DNA of 64,000 nucleotides. Origin: Cryptomeria japonica (Eukaryota; Streptophyta; Pinopsida; Cupressales; Cupressaceae). The notes under the pieces were generated by a model. The model was not told the origin of the DNA. It saw nothing but the letters and a program-made list of their open reading frames with translations, and did not search any database. Shown here one piece after another: positions 11,889-23,962 of the stretch (its first letter is position 1; every line of letters begins with the position of its first letter). Made by a program: the position numbers and the translations under genes. The stretch lies in NCBI RefSeq assembly GCF_030272615.1, contig NC_081405.1:315892041-315956040 (forward strand). Direction: 5' to 3'.

Positions 11889-12775
11889 ATGGATGCAACG
11901 GACTGTATGGCATATTTGATGAAACAAATGTTAGAAGTAGCTATTGAAATGAAAGATACTAGACAGATACGGGAGTGTGTAGAATTGTGTGCTAAGTTGG
12001 GCATGAATATCAATGAAGATGGCATTGATCATGACCTAGGTAAGTACAAGGCGAGGTGTAAACATGTAACTCAAGGATCAAACAAGGGGGGAAGCAATAA
12101 AGATGAAATCAACATGAAGAACAATACCTATAAGACATCTAAAAACCCCTTATATGATCATAGATGCAACAACTCTACATACACCAATATACCTCCTGAA
12201 AATCAACCCAATCATTTCAACAATTTTACATACACCAATATACCTCCTGAATATCAGCACAATCATTTTAACAACTTTACATATCAAAACCATTTCCAAC
12301 CTCAAAACCAATTTCCCCCTTGTAATAATAATGTGGGTCAGAACCATGGGAATTTCTTCTAGGGAGGATATGGATTGATGAATACAGAATGCATCAGACA
12401 ATTTGATTTTTCAGAAATGATGGTGTATCCTCATCCCATTCCAAATGAAATTAGAACTACAATACCAAAATTCACTAGAAGTAATGCTATCTCAGGAGAA
12501 GCACATTGCAAAGATTTTGATACAGTCATGGAAGATTTCTGCCTCCGATACCAAGAATTTAAAATGAAGTTATTCATGCAGCCTTTGATAGAGGATGCAC
12601 GAGATTGGTTCAAAGCACTACCTGATTTTTCTATAAGTAGCCTTGCAGAGTTTAAAAGACTTTTTCTCGAGCAATATGGAGATCAAAATATCCCTGAATT
12701 TGCACTACATAAAATCATAAGTATCAAGAAAGAACCTAATGAGACAGTGGTTGATTTCAATAAGAGATTCCACAG
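11889..12775 (+). pseudogene. gag: Ty3/gypsy gag, interrupted
   Basis: One frame runs 11889-12884 with a single stop at 12363. The first 157 codons include a tandem repeat of an N-T-Y-T-N-I-P-P-E unit (about 12174-12290), rich in Asn, Pro and His. After the stop the retrotransposon gag capsid domain is clear: AHCKDFDTVMEDFCLRYQ, ARDWFKALPDFSISSLAEFK, then FLEQYGDQN and ETVVDFNKRFH, matching the W-F...L-P...S-F-x-E-F...V-x-x-F-x-x-R-F pattern of Ty3/gypsy gag. The protein would form the virus-like particle that packages element RNA. Gag-like sequence stops right after NKRFH at 12774, where an LTR-like insert starts. A possible continuation (NQITEAKEK) begins at about 16587. Confidence 0.75.
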
Positions 12776-15700
12776 TGGTCAGTTTCCCCTTTTGGTTGGG
12801 TATGCAGGTCGTGTATTTGGTTGGATTTCTTGGGTTGTGTCTTTTGCATGTGGTAAAATTGAGTATTTAATTCTAAGTATTTAATTTTATTAAATATGTT
12901 CTTTTACGCATTAGTATATTAAGGGACTAAATTAAATAGGACCCCTTTGTGCGATTTGTCATTAATTCGAATTGCTCTATTCATGTTTGTAGCAAGTTCG
13001 ATTAAATGGTTATTTTTAGATGATGAATTTATTCAGTTTATGCATTTTGAAAGGAAAGGTTAAATAGAATTGGAAAATTAATATCTACCCTCTTTGGCAT
13101 TTTGAAATAGAAATGTTAGTTTCAATTAATTGAGAAAATCAATTTTAGAAGAAAAAAACAAGTTTAGCATATTTGAATTGTTTGAAAAGAATGATTTTCA
13201 TTTTTTTTTGTTTGGAGAAAAGTGTTTTAAATTCAAAAAATGAATTTTGGTAAAACAAATTCCTTTTTAACCTAGGTTTGGAAAATATTTTTGGGGAGTT
13301 ATTTTTAGAATGAAATTTTTGGGCATTTGGAGGAGAAGAATTTTCTTGAGCTTGCAGGTTGGGCTCTTCATCAAAACCATTCCCAAGATTGCTGAATAAG
13401 GTAGGATTCTTGTTTATATCTTTGGTTTCTTTGTTAAATAAAGATTGTTTTGATTTTGAAGAAATTTGGTTTTGCTTGTTGAAAATCTCTTATATTTTGT
13501 GGGATAATGGAAGAGTTGTCATTGAATCACAAATTCAAACCCTCCTTGCTTTCTTTCCCAACCTCCAGATCAAATTTTGGTTGTTCAAATTGATTTTAAA
13601 ATCAAAGATTGGGGTTGGCTTTAATTAAACTTTGTAAAACTCCTTATGAATGCCTTGAGATTCAAGTTTTATATTGGGAAATTAGTTTATGTTTTGCAAA
13701 TTAGTTGGATATATGTGAGTAAATCAATCCTATTTGCCCAAATATGGTATTTGGTTGGAAAAATTTGCCTTTTCTGAGTTTGGTTATTCAACAAATTTTA
13801 ATATTTGAAAACCATGGGTATTCTGGAAAATGGTTTTAGTCTCAGTCTAACACTGTGTATTGAATTGGGGTTTCTATATTTTAAAAAGTTTAAACAAAAA
13901 AAAAATTATATTGCCCCACGTGGTAGGGTATACCCCACCATGTGGGAGGGTAGCTCCTGCTACCATCAGGTAGCATCGCTACCTATGGTAGCAGTTGCTA
14001 CCATTTGGTAGCGACTGCTACCATAGGATAGCAATGCTACCAAAGGGTAGCACCTGCTACCATTTGGTAGAAGCGCTACCAATGGGTAGCGTCTGCTACT
14101 TTTTGGTAGCAGCGCTGCCAAAGTAGCAGCCCTTCCCCCCCACTTACTCCATTTTCGTGGTGTGCACTTTGGTATGCATAAAAATGCGTGATTTTAAAGT
14201 CTTTTTATATATACATTTTAATTTTAATTTAAAATATATTTAAAATTATATTAAGTTTGTATTTCATTAAATATAATTCGTTAAGTAAATTAATATATGT
14301 TATGCAGATATTTTGGAAGTCTTTAACATATGTTTTTGATTAACTTTGGAAGGTGAAATTAATTAATGTTATTTAGTAAATTTCAGAGAAATGAAATAAC
14401 ATTTATATTATTTGGAAAATATTAGAAAAATAAATATTATTTTATATGTTAAATTCTTGGGAATTAAAATAATTTTTTAGTTTGGAAATTTCTGAGATTA
14501 AATTTTATTTTGGGAAATGATTATCTATCATAGTTTCTTTTTAATGTATATTTCCATATTTTGGGAAGTGTATCTCGGTTTTGGAAAATATAAGTTTAGA
14601 TAAATTGTTTGGAACAAGTATGAGAATGATGTTTTATTTTGAAGAATAAATATCATATTTTAGTTGATTAATGTTTATTTAATTATATTTATGTGATTTG
14701 GTTTGAAAACTTATGATGAAGTATTTATATTATTTTATGATGCAAAATGAACTATAGTGAGATAGTAAACCATGAGTGACATGTACCTAGACAAGGTAGA
14801 CAAATCACAATCTAATTAGATCTTTTAGAAAACTGGATCGATGGTAATGTTTAAATGATATGGAAGAAGATTGTCATTTTCAGATTTATGTCTATGCATG
14901 TTTAATTTTCTGTATTCGCATTTGATTAAGAAATGGAAAGTCCTTGATTGTGATTGGTGGATATTGTCCTATGTTTATTTTGGAATCTGCTTATGTCCTT
15001 GATCTCGAGTTTTGACTATTTTTTATGGTTGTTTGTATCTGGTCATGTCCTTTATGCGAGTGTTGGGTGTTGTTTTGTGGTTGACTATAGCTGGTCATGT
15101 CCCTAGTTAGGGAACCGTTAGTTAGTGCACCTCATATGAAGACTCGTTTGGCCAAGTGGGTATTCCTACCGTATTGAACTCCGTATGCTTATCCTGGTGT
15201 ATTCCTTGGTGTAGGAGTTTGTTTGATTATGGTCTAGTGTCATATGGGAAAGTGGCTTTCGAGTGGGGGCCACACCCAAAGTACTTGCAGGGTAACCCAT
15301 CGAAAGTGTGTCTCAATAAGTGATAACCTAATAGCATATTAGAGAGTTTAGTTAATGAAAACACTAAGTAAGATAATTGTGCCTCACGCATGGGATGAGT
15401 GCTAGTACAAACTCGACATACAGTGAGAAGGCCTGCAATGGCAAACCAAAAACCTTGTCTTCACGAAAGGATGTGTTTGGTCCACATGAGACTTGGATGG
15501 GCCAAAGGTTTGGGATAGTTTGCCAGGGTAACCCAGCAGATGGGGCCGGAACCTATGGAGGCCTACCATGGTAACCATACCAAGTTATGTGATGACACTT
15601 GTCCCTTATGTTCGCTAGTGTGATGTTTGTGTTATCTTTGATATGAGCACTATTGTGGAGTCATATCTTGTTGTTTATGCCCTTGTAAGAACCTGATATT

Positions 15701-16581
15701 CATGTTGACCATGGGTTTCTTATGATGGGTTGCGAAGACCTAGTCTCATGGGTGCTCCAGTTGATCTTTTGTAATTGCTTCTTATCATGTTTAGTTGGAT
15801 CCTTTTCCTTTCTTTGGGATCATTCATGTATCTACTGGACCGATATGGTCATATGTATTATTGGTTTATGTATGCCTTGATGGAAGGATGTAAATGATGT
15901 GAACCTTATGTATTCTTCACCCTATTATTGATCAGAGGGGTCTTGCAATTGAGTAGACCCAGAGATGTAGCCCACTAGGGGTGAACTCCGATATCATTTC
16001 AGTGTTATGTGGTGTTTATGTTCTTCTGTTTCCTTTTTAATTTAGCATGTATCGATGGCATTTTGGTTAAAATGTATAATGTGGATTAGATGATGTTAAT
16101 CTTAAATGCATGTATGTAGTTATCTTATTAAATGTTGTAATATGGATCATGAAGAATGTAGGTTGGTATAATGTAAAGTATTCATTAGTTTATGTTGCAA
16201 TTAAAGTATGTAAGGACTTAGATGCATAGCATATGCTTTGAATGCATGATTGAACGAAATGTATGGTTAAATTGTAATGGATGAACTTCTCATGTTATCT
16301 ATAATTTTAACTTACTAAAAGAATTTATCCTTGTTTAAAGTATTATCATGTCATTAAGTTAATCAACTTAATTGGATTAATTAGCATGAGTTGAGTTAAG
16401 TGTTGAATCAAGTAATCATGTTGAGAAACTCTTTAGGTGTTATTTAAGTCTTTTGTTGTGTAATATGAGCTTAATGTTAACTTGATATATCTTTGATCTT
16501 GTATTAACTTAAAAAAAAAAATTGCACTCTATTCTTGTGTTTTAGCTTTATCCCTTTGGGGTTTCCTGGTGGGGCATTACA
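12776..16581 (-). mobile_element. ~3.8-kb LTR-like insertion inside gag
   Basis: Gag reading is lost exactly after FNKRFH, and non-coding sequence from TGGTCAG (12776) runs to GGGGCATTACA (16581). The segment begins TG and ends CA. Read on the minus strand it starts TGTAATGCCCCACCAGG, like other LTR edges here, so a very long solo LTR in minus orientation is the best reading. The flanks (CACAG left, ATAAG right) match poorly, so a clean TSD is missing. It contains the GGTAGC hairpin minisatellite and no coding region; short open frames at 13359-13628 and 15377-15574 have no recognisable content. Confidence 0.5.
13914..14130. repeat. GGTAGC...GCTACC hairpin minisatellite
   Basis: Roughly nine units of a 20-bp period. 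Each has a 15-16-bp inverted repeat, GGTAGCNNNNGCTACC, separated by 3-5-base spacers such as ATTT, ATAG or AAAG (13949-14130). A larger palindrome, CCCCACGTGG...CCACCATGTGGG, precedes it at 13914-13946. The spacers and the four central bases vary while the six-base arms are kept. It sits inside the LTR-like insert. Confidence 0.85.
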
Positions 16582-19025
16582 ATAAGAATCAGATCACAGA
16601 GGCAAAAGAGAAAAGTATTCAAAAATAGTAATAAAGTCTTTACATGAATATAAGCCCAAAATCCAGTCAAAGAGATAGTGAATTAAATCAAAAGATAGTG
16701 CCTTGTCTATGGTCATTGACAAAGAAAATAAAGGTCCTTAATGGAAATAATAGAAGGGAAAAGCATCAAAAGATAGTGATACAATCATTGATACCATACC
16801 ACTACCAAATCCCAGCTAATACAAAGTAGCAGTCTAGGTCAATAAAGACACAAGAGTTTCCTCATCAAACCACAAAGAGTCTAAATAATAAAGGGGCTTG
16901 TGATTGTTTTGGTAATGCAGACCTCATACAAAGATAAAATTTCAAGGAAATGCCATAGATCATCAAATGCATCATAGAAGACCAATGAATAGGGTTTTAT
17001 GATAAATAAAGATCATGGTAGCATCCTTAGGCATTAAGGACATTCATTATAGATGAACTCAAAGCACATAAATATGACTGAAAAGAATACAAAGATCAAA
17101 AGGCTACATTACCAAGTCCATATGACCTTCCACCGGGGAAGATTGAAGCATACAAAAGACTGATATTAGTCTCATAGAATGATAACTTGAGAACTTCAAA
17201 TCAAAGAAACAATGAAAGTCATATAGTCAACATGACAACCACAACTTTGACCAAAAGTCTTCATGACAAAGAGCAGGGTGTTGAAGAGCTTAAAAGGAAT
17301 GATGGTATTCTCAAAAAGGAGAAATCATAGCCCTATAGTTGAATGAAAAGGGATCCAATATAAAATTATGATCAAACATAGCACCAAGAAGAGTCCATAG
17401 TGAAAAGGACCCTGAAGAAAAGTGTCATGAAGAGGACAATAGTAATAAAGACACACAAAGGCAGGGATCTTATCATGAAAACACACTAAGGGCATTCAAT
17501 GACAAAACATAGTGCACATGGAAGACAAGCAACTCATATTCATACACAAAGGTACATTAAATGAGCAGTAAAAGAAGCCACAAGCTATGAAAAGATAGTG
17601 ATATTTTCATTGTCAAGTCCACCTATAGGGAGCATGAAGGTCACAAATCAGAAAAAGCATTCATAGTTACAAAGAGTAGATGAAAGAATTTCCAATAAAT
17701 GGAGAGATCATGTATAGTGATCACTCATCAAAATCCAAGACTACCCTTAAGCATCATTTAACAACCATCTTATAAGCCAATATGATCACAAAGCTCACTG
17801 CCAAAGGGCAAGGCAGCCCCCAGGGAAGTATATCAATCCCAACATGGATTAGAATATATAGAGCAACAAATTTTTGGAGAAGCTCAAACTGTCAAAATAT
17901 CATTGTCATATCTCAATGAGCTAAATCAAGACATAATGGTATGTCAACTAAAGAAACAGTCCTTTGACTGTCAAACAAAGAAGCAATGACACTCTCAAGG
18001 GTTTCAGAGTTAAAGATCGAGGCTATTCATCAGTCAAAATGCAAAGGTAACATTGACACAAAGCTCCAAAAAACAATGTATGTACTGATAAAAAAAATGA
18101 CAGCGATGAACACATATGGTCTAAGACAAGATAAAGAGCTCAAAAACCAGTACAAAGAAGCAATGCATGTGGGATAGCAAGACTGAAACATCATACATAG
18201 ATTAGAAGACAATTTTTATAATATAATGACACAAAGAAGCAAAGTCAGTGATACAGTGAGAAACTTCAATCTTGAAGGTCTCAACCAAAGAGAAGCTTTA
18301 GTATATTAGCAAGGGCAAGATTAATAACACTCAAAGGATAAAGGTATTCTCAAAGAAAATATAGAGAAGATCATAAGAGCATAGTATTGAATAATTTTGA
18401 GCTCAAAATGCAGCCCTCATATTCAGACCTGCAACAAGTATATCAATACAACCACTTTTGGATTCAAAAGGAATCAAGGCATAGACCCCAAATAGCAAAA
18501 CATAAAGAGCATACCTAAGCCATCAACAACAGCTAAGCCTAGTTTGAAGAATCCCACAACATGAATCATATGAATATTACAAATAAGTGTTAGGACAATC
18601 ATAAAGTTTTCATAGTCCAAAAAGACTTTAGTGTAGAATGAGAATACAATATGACTAAAAGTCACCATCATAGTCACAGTAAGACACAAATTTCTATGGA
18701 GCAGTCAAGGGTTTAGTATTTATATCATAAAATCTCTATGAAGAATAGTGAAAGCTTTGGTACAAGGTTATGATCTTTTAACACCATAAGGCAATATATG
18801 ACAACAATGAAGCATTTATAGACTCCAAAAGCCTTCTAAATGTGCTAAAAGGATGCCAAAATAGATATATACAAGGTTTAGGAACAACTTGAGGCTAAAA
18901 TATCTTAGTTCTGAGGCTTATCAAGAGTTTTGTAGGCATGATTTGAGCTAAATCCAACCCCATTTTTCCTTGAAAGAATCAAATAGTTCATAATTATTCA
19001 ACTAAGTCATCAATCATGCAATAAG
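16582..19025. other. No gene seen; A-rich decayed sequence
   Basis: About 2.4 kb rich in A and C on the plus strand, with recurring short words such as AAAGATAGTG and CATCA. It may be the decayed remainder of the interrupted gag/pol element, since the first codons after 16581 can be read as gag-like, but no RT, integrase or protease motif is visible. No RNA gene seen. Confidence 0.35.
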
Positions 19026-19803
19026 TGAGGGTACATAGTCCCACATCAGTTTGACCCTAAAAATATGGAATTTTGGGTGAGTTTGTAGTTGTTCTAGTAT
19101 AGCTAATGATTCCTTATGAGTTGGTCATGAGTCAAGACACCTTTTAGAGCACTAAATCCTTAGTTTTATTCAGTTTGGACTCCTCTTTTGCATCCTTTCC
19201 AGTCAAATTCGACCCAAGGAAGATATTTCATGCAAGTTAATGATGATTTCAAGGAAGAAGACTCCCAATTGCACCTGAGTTAAAGATGGCACAACATTTC
19301 CTCTCCATCTTCTTCAAGACTTCTTCTCTATAAGTCTATTCTCTTCTATCTTTTGTAGTTAGTTCTTTCTTTTCTTGCATACATAGCAACAAGAAGATTA
19401 TTGTGGCTCATGTATTTTCAGATTGAAAGCATTGTAGCAACAATTATTACTCAGAATTCAATAAAGATTATTGATTCCTTCTAGCATATTATTGTTTTGT
19501 TCATTGTCATATGTGTGATTTGATGAAATTATAATGATTTTATTTTAAAATCCTTTATTTTGCCTCATGGAAGGTTTGATTCAACAAGGAAATTTCATTG
19601 CAAAATTCAGGTTGTGTCTTGTGTTATCAATTTTTCAGTAAATTGGATGTCATGAAAACTCTCTTCCTTCAAATGAATTATTGAAAACCTCAAACCTTTA
19701 CACAAAATATTTATGAATTTTATGATCTTATCTAGGTTGTGAATCAAATCTCAATCATTTTGAAGCTGATAACTCTTCTAGGACAACAAGTAGTATCAAA
19801 CCC
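19026..19803 (+). mobile_element. Decayed Copia-type LTR with PBS remnant
   Basis: TGAGGGTACATAGTCCCACA at 19026 resembles the LTR start of many plant Copia elements (the GTACATAGTCCCACATC phrase). The segment ends ...AGGACA at 19785. It is followed by ACAAGTAGTATCAAACCC (19786-19803), close to the initiator-methionine tRNA site ACAAGTGGTATCAGAGCC with G-to-A type changes. A TATA-like CTATAAG lies near 19329. That gives an LTR of about 760 bp on the plus strand. No Copia pol follows; a Ty3 RT relic starts 260 bases later, so the element is truncated. Confidence 0.45.
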
Positions 19804-20059
19804 ATTGGTGCATCACCTCCCATTAGCAGTAGGTTTTCATTTTTCGGGAAGTTTCTCTCCCCTTTTCTCAGTCAAGATTATTTTTTCTAGGAGGTTTCAC
19901 CAGAGAACCAACTCACTCTAGAGGTTGATTTCCACCTTAGGCAACCCACAGGCTTGGAAATCTTCCAATATTTCACAAGATTGCTGATCTTTCAACTTGA
20001 GCATCACGAGTACAATCTTGGGGACAATAGAAATAATTAATAATTAGAGATGGAACAAA

Positions 20060-20545
20060 TCAAACCTAATTTTAGCCCATTTGCATAATGTGTGGTTCTT
20101 ATGAAGAAAGAAGATACAACAAGGATGTGTAAAGCCTAAAAGTTTCTAAATAAGAAGACTATCAATAACATGTGTCATTTTCCCAAGATCAAAAGTTTAT
20201 TTATTATTTGCATGGATTAATCTACTTGTCAAACATTGACATGCGTTCAAACCATCATTGGATCTATGTACATAATGATGAGGTGCATAAAACAACATTT
20301 AGGCACCATTTTAGATACTAAAAGTTCTTGGTCATGTCATTTGGTTTGAAAAATTCTCAATCACTCTTTAGTTTACTCTAAATCAATTAAGAAAAAAGAG
20401 TTTGTTATTTTATAATATATTAATATATACTAAAACATGAAAAGATCACTTAAGGGACTTGTATATAATACTTGGAAAATCAAAGTAGCATGAATTCTTT
20501 AGAAAGGAATCCAAGCATGAGTTTAGGTTTATAGAGAGGTAATGG
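20060..20545 (+). pseudogene. Chromovirus-like Ty3/gypsy reverse transcriptase relic
   Basis: Read across frameshifts and stops, the stretch carries RT motifs in order: an I-K-P-N-F-S-P-F-A-type start and LMKKEDTTRMC (the VLVKKKDGTWRMC box), LNKKTINN, an LHGLIYLSNIDMRSNHHW run (the L-H-G-A-x-Y-F-S-K-I-D-L-R-S-G-Y-H-Q box), DEVHKTTFRHHF, FLVMSFGLKN (normally FLVMPFGLTN) and finally YINIYTKTWKDHLRDL (normally the F-D-D-I-L-I-Y-S-K-T-W-E-E-H-L-R-H-L box). The catalytic aspartates are lost. The phrasing is that of chromovirus-type RT and differs from the Tat-type pol elsewhere in the window. No gag, RNase H or integrase was found nearby, so it is a truncated dead copy. Confidence 0.65.
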
Positions 20546-21060
20546 TGGTGGAAATAGGATTCATGCTATGTAAAAAAGGAATTAATCTATTTCCATGCAA
20601 TATTACATTAAGGACCTGGATGAACTCAATAGATTCAATTTCAATTCTATGAAAGGGTTGAATGCTGATTGAATTCTATTCCCTCTTTATTTGAGTTGAA
20701 AGTGAGATATGGAAAGATATGAATTCAATGTAGGATCTAGGGATAAAGATGCAATACTAACAATGATTAGCATGCATAGATAATCTTGTTGGTATGACTT
20801 GTCATTGATGTCATATACCTTTGCACGAAGGTATTTAACCCGTCATTAGGCTCTGAATTACAATCTGATTAGTATTATGATTTCATTGGATAATTATAAA
20901 ATCAAAGAGTATAATGTTGCAAAAATATAGATTTGTAATACCTTGGCACGAGTTTCTGATTTAATTCTGATCAAACTGGTCTTTAGCGTGCGAGTTTGGA
21001 AACTCTACTCAAGTGGTTGAATATTTGTTTTTAAATACAAAAAATGGTTATATTATATTT
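20546..21060. other. No gene seen
   Basis: AT-rich sequence between the RT relic and the solo LTR. No coding similarity, RNA gene or repeat unit recognised. Confidence 0.3.
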
Positions 21061-22154
21061 AAGAGTGAAGAGGGGAAAACAGATTTGAAGGTCAATTGAT
21101 CAAAACATAATGAAATAAACATGCATAATGCTAAAATATCATTAAAAGACCATTTCACCTTGCTATTTTACCTTCTCCTTCAGATTGAGCTTGATGAAGT
21201 GAAGGCACCCCTTGATAATGCTCCACTTGATGTGCTCCTTTGATTGCTGGATGCGGATGACTCTCCAATGTTGTGCACAAATGGAATGGATTTGAAAAAT
21301 GATAAGGATGAGATGATCAAGTTGCCAAGATGATTTCCTGGGCTCAAAAGGGTAGCATAAGCTTATTGGATTTCAAGATGTTTTGAATGAAGGGATGGAG
21401 CCCTATTTTATAGGAAGAGGAGAGGAAAATGAATGGCTAGGATGAATTTGAGATGAAGGGCTAAGATTTACTTGTGAGCTCACACAAGGTCCAAGAGAGG
21501 GTGTGGAGACCAAGAAATATGCCTTAAAGGCATTTCGTATCTCCACACTCCACAAGATGCATTGGAGGAATTAAAAATTCTCCAAAAAAGGATATCATGG
21601 GGATTGGAGGAATAAAAAGGAATGAAAAAATTCCTTGGGAGAGGGAATGCCTGGAGGAATGTGAGATTTCAAAAATCTTACATTCACCTAGGAAAAGAGT
21701 ATTTAAAAGCAAGGAGTTGACTTTGTGGCTAATCATGCTGATTAGCCATTAACGACTCATTAGGAGGGGGATTAGAGGAAATGTTAGGTGGGATTAATAT
21801 TTGTAGGAGAATTTGACTAGGAAAGAGAATGAGTGGAGGGAATAAAAAATTAGAAGAATAATGTCAAGTGAGTTTAGGGAGTTTCTAGAAGAATGAATTA
21901 AGAAGATGATTTGTAGGAATCATGTAGGTTAACTAATTAATTGAAATTAATTAGCTAAGAGGAAGATTTGTGAGGATTTGATTTTTTTAGAAGAATAAAG
22001 AAAGGGATTGATTCATTAAATAAATCAATCATATGCTATAGTGACAATATTAATTATATTTAATTAATATTGAGAGGAATTTGAATTAACATAATTAATT
22101 AATTAATTATGCGAGGAATAATTAAAATAATTATTTTTAAGTGTCTACAAAGAG
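21061..22154 (-). mobile_element. Solo LTR with perfect AAGAG TSD
   Basis: AAGAG at 21061-21065 and again at 22150-22154 flank a 1084-bp segment (21066-22149) that begins TGAAGAGG and ends GTGTCTACA, so the minus strand reads TGTAGACAC...CCTCTTCA. The TG...CA ends, the 5-bp duplication and a minus-strand TATA box (CTATTTTATA on the plus strand at 21403-21412) fit a solo LTR in minus orientation. The start TGTAGAC resembles that of element B (TGTAGACG). No PBS or polypurine tract adjoins it, as expected after LTR-LTR recombination. It contains an AATTAATT microsatellite at about 22097-22112. Confidence 0.75.
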
Positions 22155-22764
22155 TATACTTGTTGTTGTTGTTGTTGAGAAATTGTCTTACACATATGAG
22201 TTGGTTGCATTATTCATTAGTTGAATAATGGTTTGTTTTAAAAAAAAGCAAAGGACAAGTAGTTCGTATTGGAAAGTTTAGTTATTAGTTAAAAGAAAAC
22301 TAAAACCTATTTATAACATTTGCTAACTATATCTTTTTCAATAAAAGGCCTTGGCATAGAAAAATATTAGGGTTGTTGTGAATTGAAAATGTTGATTAGA
22401 GTACTCCAAAATACACAAGCTATTCTTTGAAATTTTTATGATAAGAATTTATTGAATATCCTATTCAGAGTGCTGGCAAAATAATTAGTGGTGACAGGAT
22501 TGTCTTATTATTGAAAGGTTTGATTTCTAGAAGATAAAAAATGTACGCATTTAGAAATATTATTTAAAGATATGCAGGTTGATGATGGTCAAACTTTAGG
22601 ATTTGTTTATATTTAAACAAACAACAGTAAAAATTGGGTAACAATGCGGTAACTTTTGATTAAATTTCTGAATCATTCACAAGATTTTTTTTTCTTTTTG
22701 TATGTTGTTGATCAATTGATGAATGCAGACATAATAAAAAAAGATATTGTAATGGTCACCAAAA
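22155..22764. other. No gene seen; short GTT microsatellite
   Basis: Starts with a (GTT)n run at about 22163-22178. The right end, read on the minus strand from 22764, is TTTTGGTGACC, which could be a decayed primer-binding region of the LTR at 22765-23944. No ORF or other feature is supported. Confidence 0.3.
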
Positions 22765-23962
22765 TGTAATGGTGGGTGAAAAATTTGTGAATGAGTGATC
22801 AAGAGGAAAGCTACCCTTTCCCTCCAAGGAGAGATGAGAGTTTCACCATGGATTTCCCTTCAAACACTTTTCACACATTTCTTTGGAAGAGGGGGGAAAA
22901 ATTCACTAGATTCAACCTCCAAAGAAGAAGATAGAATTCTGAATGAAATGAGAATGATAAGTCAATCCCCTCTTCTACTCAGAATGGAAAGGAATTGATT
23001 GAATTATGTATTAATACTAAGTGAAAAGAGAGGAAGAACTGATAATAACTCAAGAGCAGAGTGTGGGATGAAGCTGTGCACCTGGATTTGCTAGTAATAT
23101 ATCAAGATGAAGCCACCCTATGAATTTGAGGAAAAGTTGCTCGGACCATGGCGAAAGTGTATACGATCCTCCAAAAAATCCGTGAAATGAAAAAGATTTT
23201 TCCGCCGCTGCAAATGAAGTCAAAATCTAAAAGTACAACTGCGCACCTGCAACCTACACACAGAAAAGAGAGGAAAAGGGGTTGGGATTGGGGGTTTTCC
23301 CTCATTTTAAACCCCAGTTTTGGAATTAACCAAGTAATGAAAGAATGTACTTGCAAGTAAATGTAAATGGAAGACTGAAATGTAAATCACCTCAAGGGAG
23401 GTTGTGATAGAAATGTTACTAGAAATGCTTGTATGAAGTTGAATGTTGAAATGGATCTCCTCTTCAATGGTTGAATCCTTTACTTGAATGCAACACCTAG
23501 ACCTTAAGGGAGAATTGAGATGCTCAATGATTGAAAGGGATGCTTGAATTCTCTTGAATGCTTCATCATAGATTTTCACCTTATTGAACTTATGCAAATG
23601 AGAGGGGAAATGCAACTTTTATACTTGTCAATTAGGGTTAATGAAATTGATTTTCGTCATAGGCCGACATTGGGGAAGTTTTTCCGCTCACTACACAACC
23701 TTCAATGCAGACTTAGGAAGGGCCCTACTCAAAAATAGGGTAGGGGACAGGAGAGACACACCCCTATCCTGCCCTTTTTTTGCAGGACAAGATGCAGATT
23801 AGGCAGTGCAGAGGGCAAGGGAGATGCAGTTTTTAGGGGTTGAGCAATCTCTGGTCTTTGATCAGGCTAGGGGATTCAATTTCGCATGTGTGAGGACCCT
23901 AATGTGGTAAAAAATTGCCCGGGTTACAATTTTATGACACTACATTTAGCCCCCACTTTAGC
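22765..23962 (-). mobile_element. LTR with polypurine tract, minus strand
   Basis: The minus strand reads TGTAGTGTCATAAAATTGTA from 23944, directly after AAAGTGGGGGCTAAA (plus-strand 23945-23962), a good polypurine tract. The LTR can be followed to TGTAATGG at 22765, giving TG...CA ends and about 1180 bp. Its start resembles the solo LTR at 32373 (TGTAGCGTCGTAAATTGTA), so the two may be distant relatives. The plus-strand ORFs at 22795-23360 and minus-strand ORFs at 23102-23615 lie inside the LTR and show no known domain. The inner boundary is uncertain. Confidence 0.45.

Noticed and set aside
13949-14130. CRISPR-like repeat array
   Set aside because: Spacers are 3-5 bases; it is a palindromic minisatellite.
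12765-16586. AATAAG direct repeat as TSD of the gag insert
   Set aside because: It would make the insert start AGATTCC without TG and would cut off the conserved gag residues RFH, so it is probably chance.
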